Positions 8,001-11,460 of a stretch of 11,460 nt of DNA are shown here, piece by piece. The notes under the pieces were generated by a model, which was not told where the DNA came from, searched no databases, and was given only the letters and a program-made list of their open reading frames with translations. The stretch covers positions 1-11,460 of the forward strand of contig CANJDY010000051.1 in the NCBI GenBank assembly GCA_947472635.1. Direction: 5' to 3'. The translations under genes were made by a program, and so were the position numbers. The stretch is from Chitinophagaceae bacterium (GTDB lineage Bacteria > Bacteroidota > Bacteroidia > Chitinophagales > Chitinophagaceae). Within the stretch, counting starts at the first letter, position 1. Every line of letters begins with the position of its first letter.

Positions 8001-8189
8001 TTATTTGCCCCACTGTTTCAAAATACATTTTTGTCCGATTGATTTCATGAAATAATTCCCTGCAACTTTATTTTTCATTTCAACATCCCACACCCTATTT
8101 TCTAAAGAGGCCTCTGTAATCTTTTGAAGCCGATGCGCTATCTTTTTTAAATAGAGACTGCTAAAAAAATGATTATTATGTATATTGCA
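8001..8189 (-). other. Minus-strand open frame without a start codon (possible gene remnant)
   Basis: In the spacer between the barrel gene and the acyltransferase, a - strand frame stays open for 62 codons, from the stop at 8190-8192 to TAA at 8001-8003. It encodes a balanced, basic stretch that includes KKIAHRLQKITEASLENRVW and ends in CILKQWGK. Codon choice looks like that of the neighbours. It has no ATG near its 5' end; the first candidates are an internal GTG and then ATG codons that leave at most about 30 residues. It lies wholly in non-coding sequence, so it is not a shadow of a gene. It could be the 3' remnant of a decayed gene, or chance. Confidence 0.22.
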
Positions 8190-8210
8190 TCAACAGTTAT
8201 TGTTTGAAAT

Positions 8211-8975
8211 ATGCTTATGACAATATTTTCAGAGAAATTTAAAGAGAGTAGGTTATTAAAAGCATTGGTATATGCTTTTGTTGGTGCCTGTTCATACCCT
8301 GGGCTAAATTTAATCAACAAACTTCGGATAAATGGAATGGAGCGGCTTCATCATTTACCGAAAAAAAACGTATTGTTTGTAAGCAATCACCAAACCTATT
8401 TTGCGGATGTAATTACATTTATTCATATTTTTTGTGCAGTGAGCTGGCGAAAAAAAAATACACTGGGAATTCCCTTTTATTTATTGTGGCCTTTTACAAG
8501 GGTAAAATATGTTGCCGCCGAAGAGACGATGCGCGATAACTGGATTAGTAAACTATTGAGTTTGGGAGGCTCTATAACTGTGAAGCGAACCTGGCGTTCA
8601 GAAGGGCAGGAGGTGAGAAGAAATTTAGACCCAAGTGATACGCGAAAGATTGAAAGGGCATTACAGCATAATTGGGTTATTACTTTTCCTCAAGGCACTA
8701 CTAAACCATTCGCTCCAGGTAGAAAGGGGACTGCATTTATAATTAAGCAACACCGTCCCATCGTTGTACCAATCGTAATTAATGGTTTCTGGCGAGCGTT
8801 TAACAAAAAGGGATTGAAATTCAAAAAAAAAGGATGTATTCTTTCGGTTACATTTAAGGAACCGCTAACTATTAATTATGATGATTCCTGCGAAAATATT
8901 TTAGAACAGGTAATGGATGCTATTGAACAAAGTGAAAAGTATATGCGAAAAGGCAAACACCATTTGTTGACTTAA
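8211..8975 (+). CDS. PlsC-superfamily acyltransferase with variant motifs
   Basis: This 254-aa protein has the order of blocks of the lysophosphatidate/glycerolphosphate acyltransferase (PlsC) fold. Block I is VSNHQTYFADV (57-67), with catalytic His60 and the nearest acid at Asp66, giving HX5D in place of the usual HX4D. Block III is FPQGTTKPF (159-167), where FPEGTRS is usual, so both the Glu and the Arg that normally contact the glycerol-phosphate are changed. A conserved GRKGTA (170-175) and VVPIVINGFW (185-194) follow. No clear transmembrane helix is visible, so association may be peripheral at the inner membrane. The likely role is acyl transfer in phospholipid or other lipid synthesis; the acceptor may not be lysophosphatidate. 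Met3 (8217) is an alternative start. The next gene begins 11 nt downstream, which suggests cotranscription. Confidence 0.82.
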   Translation: MLMTIFSEKFKESRLLKALVYAFVGACSYPGLNLINKLRINGMERLHHLPKKNVLFVSNHQTYFADVITFIHIFCAVSWRKKNTLGIPFYLLWPFTRVKYVAAEETMRDNWISKLLSLGGSITVKRTWRSEGQEVRRNLDPSDTRKIERALQHNWVITFPQGTTKPFAPGRKGTAFIIKQHRPIVVPIVINGFWRAFNKKGLKFKKKGCILSVTFKEPLTINYDDSCENILEQVMDAIEQSEKYMRKGKHHLLT

Positions 8976-8986
8976 ATTGCAACTCA

Positions 8987-10117
8987 ATGACCTTATTTTT
9001 TAAAATGCCGAAGAGGTATTGTATCGGGTTACTGTTACTATTACGCTCATTTACTGCGTTTCCACAAATTGATATCAATGGAAGGGTAGTGGATGAGTTG
9101 GATGGCAGCCCATTGCCAAACGCCTGCCTGTATTTTAATAATACCACCATCGGAACAAGTACGGATCAGCAAGGGGTTTTTCATTTTTCGGCAGTCAAGT
9201 TATTGAATACAGCGTTGGTTATTTCATGCCCAGGATATGAAGTGTTTGCATATCAACCAGTAGCAGAATTGGTTGAGGGAAAAAAAATTATTTTTAAATT
9301 GCATGCCATAGAAAAAACAATTCAAAATAGCCTCCTCCTTTCAGATCAGGTTCGTAAAAATTGGCTGAATGCTTTTTTTCAAAATTTTCTCGGAATTTCA
9401 GAAGAGGCAAGTAAATGCTATATCGTAAATGAGTCTGCTATTCATTTTACTTTAGGAGAAAACAAATCGAGTTTCAGCGCATTTGCAGATTCTCCTATTG
9501 TATTAATCAATACAATGTTGGGATATAAAATAAGTTTTAATCTAGAGAATTTTTCATTTGATGTGGCAACTGGAAAAAATTATTTATTTGGCTATGCCCG
9601 TTTTGAAGAATTGACGGATTCGAAAAACTGGACCAATCAACAACGAAAAAATTGCTATTATGGAAGCAGTTTACATTTTTACAGATCCTTGGTTTCCAAT
9701 CAATTATTTGAACAGGGGTTTGGCACTTTTTTGGACAAATCCAAAAAACCAATAGACGCCGCAAGTTTGAAAAATAATCAGCGCGTAACTAGGAATCCTG
9801 TAAAAGTGCAGATGGAGCCCATCTCTGCACAACAAATTTTGTACATTGATAGCACGAATAATTTTTCAATTCATATTTCCGATCCCTTGTTGGTACAATA
9901 TGATAAGAACCCTTCTGCAAAAAATTATTTATCCCAAAAAGGTTGGGTAGAGGGATTTCTTACAAAGGGGGTAGAGTCGTATATAAGGTTTAATAAATCA
10001 CCTATTGGGATCAATTATGCTGGTGTACTAAGCGATGGGGATGATATTGAGTATATTGGATATTGGCAGTACGAAAAGCTTGCTAACAGGCTCCCCTATA
10101 ATTATTCACCCGATTAA
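8987..10117 (+). CDS. Secreted protein with carboxypeptidase-regulatory-like domain
   Basis: This 376-aa protein starts with a signal peptide: basic KRYC, a Leu-rich core (GLLLLLRSF, 14-22) and likely cleavage near residues 24-27. Met7 (9005) is an alternative start and gives a more typical signal peptide. Residues about 29-105 form a carboxypeptidase-regulatory-like beta-sandwich (INGRVVDELDGSPLPNACLY, then GTSTDQQGVFHF), the domain also found at the N-termini of TonB-dependent receptors in this phylum. No plug or barrel follows. The rest holds a conserved-looking core: KNWLNAFFQNFLG (124-136), PIVLINTMLGYKI and an NCYYGSSLHFYRSL segment, as in Bacteroidota periplasmic or surface proteins of unknown function. 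It lies 11 nt after the acyltransferase and probably shares its transcript. Its stop overlaps that of the convergent thioesterase gene. No enzymatic motif is apparent. Confidence 0.78.
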   Translation: MTLFFKMPKRYCIGLLLLLRSFTAFPQIDINGRVVDELDGSPLPNACLYFNNTTIGTSTDQQGVFHFSAVKLLNTALVISCPGYEVFAYQPVAELVEGKKIIFKLHAIEKTIQNSLLLSDQVRKNWLNAFFQNFLGISEEASKCYIVNESAIHFTLGENKSSFSAFADSPIVLINTMLGYKISFNLENFSFDVATGKNYLFGYARFEELTDSKNWTNQQRKNCYYGSSLHFYRSLVSNQLFEQGFGTFLDKSKKPIDAASLKNNQRVTRNPVKVQMEPISAQQILYIDSTNNFSIHISDPLLVQYDKNPSAKNYLSQKGWVEGFLTKGVESYIRFNKSPIGINYAGVLSDGDDIEYIGYWQYEKLANRLPYNYSPD

Positions 10118-10629
10118 ATGGTAGCTGTAAAGATGGCTTTTAGTTCGGCTGCATCTTCAGGTTTCATTTTCCCCCCTAATACCAATCTAAGTTGCCTTCT
10201 TCTTAATGCACCTTCGTAAAGTTCTTTCTCACCGGCCGTTTCTGCAATGAGCTGGTTAACGGGCTGTGGTTTACTTGCTGAATCGAGTGCAACAAAAGTA
10301 AAATAGGCTTCATTGCTTTTATATTTGTTTTGTTGAATCACATCTTCTCCCCATACTTTAATATGAACTTCCATACTGGTCGTGAAGGCCCTGGTAACCT
10401 TAGCTTCTATATGTACAACATTGCCCAATTTAATCGGATTTTTGAAGGATATATTATCTACAGAAGCAGTTACGACCGGTGCACCACTGTGCTTCATTGC
10501 GGCAAGGGCAGACGCAATATCCATCCAGTACATTAACCGCCCGCCCATTAGATTTCCGAAAGTGTTGGTATCATTGGGTAATACAAGCTCTGTCATAATA
10601 ACGACTGACTCGCTGGCCATCTTGTCCAT
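10114..10629 (-). CDS. Hotdog-fold acyl-CoA thioesterase (YciA/ACOT type)
   Basis: It hydrolyses acyl-CoA to free fatty acid and CoA in the cytoplasm. The 171-aa protein carries one hotdog domain (about 8-120). LPNDTNTFGNLMGG and RLMYWMD supply the catalytic pair Asn22 and Asp37, 15 residues apart as in characterised YciA-like enzymes. VTASVDNISFKNPIKLGNVV (53-72) is the core strand region with the conserved Asp58, and the stretch around VWGED (92-96) continues the sheet. A charged helical tail (GALRRRQLRLVLGGKMKPED and on) extends beyond the roughly 130-aa minimal family. Start codons at 10629 (Met1) and 10620 (Met4) are both possible. It is the only confident minus-strand gene in the window, convergent with the preceding gene and divergent from the SDR. 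A -7-like TATCTTTA lies just upstream on this strand (10645-10652) but lacks a clear -33 element. Confidence 0.9.
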   Translation of the reverse strand: MDKMASESVVIMTELVLPNDTNTFGNLMGGRLMYWMDIASALAAMKHSGAPVVTASVDNISFKNPIKLGNVVHIEAKVTRAFTTSMEVHIKVWGEDVIQQNKYKSNEAYFTFVALDSASKPQPVNQLIAETAGEKELYEGALRRRQLRLVLGGKMKPEDAAELKAIFTATI

Positions 10630-10951
10630 ATATACTAATTTCAGTAAAGATAATAGGAATGTATGGTTAATTATTTTTTGACATCAGATTTATTCAACCT
10701 TTCGTTTTGGGTAATACAGCCCTCTTAAATAGTTTGCACTTACTTATTTTTATGATTCTTCTAGCGGCACCTGTCAGTTTCTGGTATTTGTAGCAGGTTG
10801 TTTTCGGCTATTCGTTCGCGTTTTCTTATTTTTTAATAATCTGTATTAACCCGAGATCTTATTTACTGCAAGTTTGTATTACTGCGAATTTAAAATCTAT
10901 TCTTTAAACAAATTCATTATCACTTTGTTTACATAGCTAAATAGTTGTAAT
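10630..10951. other. Divergent intergenic region between thioesterase and SDR genes
   Basis: This 322-nt AT-rich spacer must hold promoters for both flanking genes. On the minus strand TATCTTTA (10645-10652) could serve the thioesterase. On the plus strand TTTTG and TAGTTTG (10705-10736) could serve the SDR and would leave a leader of about 200 nt. I see no tRNA, long inverted repeat, riboswitch I can name, or credible ORF longer than a dozen codons that starts with ATG. Confidence 0.5.
10705..10736 (+). promoter_or_regulatory. Candidate promoter for the SDR gene
   Basis: TTTTG (10705-10709) and TAGTTTG (10730-10736) place the two TTG/TTTG blocks 23 nt apart, the distance expected in Bacteroidota promoters (TTG-N19-TAnnTTTG). 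The -7 element lacks one of the two spacer bases after TA. If it is used, the SDR transcript has a leader of about 200 nt. Confidence 0.28.
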
Positions 10952-11460
10952 ATGGAAACTTTGAATGGAAAAAATGTACTAGTAGTGGGCGCTACCGGCA
11001 GTATAGGGTCAGGGGTTGCCAAATTGCTGTCTGGCAGCGGTGCTTGTTTATTTCTTGCTGGAAGAAATGCCGAAAAACTAGCCCAGGTTGCCACCGACTG
11101 TGGCGTACCTAATGAAAGGAACTTTGTATTGGATCTTTCCCAACCCGAGGAAGTAAAAGAATTGAAGGAAAGGTATTTCAATCAATTGCCTTCCATTGAT
11201 ATTCTCGTAAATGCTGCGGGGATTGGTATTATCAAGTCGATGGATACACTTACAGAAGAGGAGTTTATGAGGTCATTGCATTATAATTTGTACGCGCCAT
11301 TTTTACTGGTTAAAGCATTTTTACCTACAATGAAGGAATTGAAAAAGGGGCTCATCATTAATATTCCAGGGGTATTAGGTAAAGTGCCAATGGCAGGAGC
11401 TGCGGCCTACAGTGCAAGTAAATATGGCTTAGTGGGTATGATGCAAAGCATTCGCGAAGA
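10952..11460 (+). CDS. Short-chain dehydrogenase/reductase (partial, 3' end beyond window)
   Basis: The first 169 or so residues of a Rossmann-fold NAD(P)-dependent oxidoreductase are present, and the frame is open to the window edge. Residues 10-19 (LVVGATGSIG) are the nucleotide-binding loop, in a GATGSIG form instead of the classical TGASSGIG. Arg38 in AGRN after strand 2 favours NADPH. Asp61 (LDLS) and NAAG (87-90) are the usual adenine and structural motifs. Asn112 in YNLYAPF and the YSASK motif (Tyr153, Lys157) give three of the four catalytic residues. The fourth, a Ser expected 13 residues before the Tyr, is Gly140 (NIPGVLG instead of NISSVAG). The substrate is unknown. It starts with ATG after A/T-rich sequence and is divergent from the thioesterase gene. 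Confidence 0.88.
   Translation, partial: METLNGKNVLVVGATGSIGSGVAKLLSGSGACLFLAGRNAEKLAQVATDCGVPNERNFVLDLSQPEEVKELKERYFNQLPSIDILVNAAGIGIIKSMDTLTEEEFMRSLHYNLYAPFLLVKAFLPTMKELKKGLIINIPGVLGKVPMAGAAAYSASKYGLVGMMQSIRE

Noticed and set aside
8042..8053. 12-bp palindrome ATTTCATGAAAT after the barrel gene
   Set aside because: Short and AT-rich, with no repeated copy or T-run nearby; expected by chance.
8122..8146. TTTTG followed by TATCTTTT before the acyltransferase gene, as a promoter
   Set aside because: The two elements are only 12 nt apart, not the roughly 20 needed in Bacteroidota promoters.
10330..10681. Plus-strand frames of 68 and 99 codons opposite the thioesterase gene
   Set aside because: Both are antisense to the conserved catalytic part of the thioesterase and have no recognisable domain.
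10752..10793. 13-aa hydrophobic ORF (MILLAAPVSFWYL) in the divergent spacer
   Set aside because: Very short, with no supporting context; it could be a leader peptide but nothing shows it.
10897..11181. Minus-strand 94-codon frame over the SDR start
   Set aside because: Mostly opposite the Rossmann-fold coding sequence, so best explained as a shadow.

Overview
The window comes from a member of the Bacteroidota, most likely near Chitinophagaceae/Sphingobacteriia. It is AT-rich. None of its genes has a convincing Shine-Dalgarno sequence; starts are preceded instead by A/T-rich sequence. It carries families typical of the phylum: a DUF5723-type outer-membrane barrel, a secreted protein with a carboxypeptidase-regulatory-like domain, and an ArgB/ArgE/ArgH set of the Bacteroidota kind. 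Candidate promoters resemble the phylum's TTTG / TAnnTTTG pattern.

Layout. Positions 1-3317 are the distal half of an arginine operon on the + strand: the last codons of an upstream gene, argB (acylglutamate kinase), an argE-like M20 deacylase and argH (argininosuccinate lyase). Genes are tightly packed up to argE, with a 59-nt gap before argH. Positions 3603-6248 hold dxr (committed step of the MEP isoprenoid pathway) and rseP (site-2 membrane protease), an envelope/isoprenoid pairing also seen in other bacteria. The pair is closed by a very long perfect hairpin at 6262-6318, read as a terminator.

Positions 6518-10117 hold three further + strand genes: the DUF5723 barrel, a PlsC-superfamily acyltransferase with altered catalytic motifs, and a secreted regulatory-domain protein 11 nt downstream of it. 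On the - strand, a hotdog acyl-CoA thioesterase converges on the last of these, and the two stop codons share one TTAA. After a divergent 322-nt spacer, a short-chain dehydrogenase/reductase starts at 10952 and runs off the window. It has Gly where the catalytic Ser is expected.

Functionally this is mostly a housekeeping segment (arginine, isoprenoid precursor, envelope quality control, lipid metabolism). I found no defence system, mobile element, CRISPR array, tRNA or rRNA. The points most worth following up are the probable N-succinyl form of the arginine pathway, the motif-divergent acyltransferase, the Ser-less SDR, the 23-bp perfect hairpin, nested palindromes before rseP, and unexplained minus-strand open frames in two intergenic spaces.
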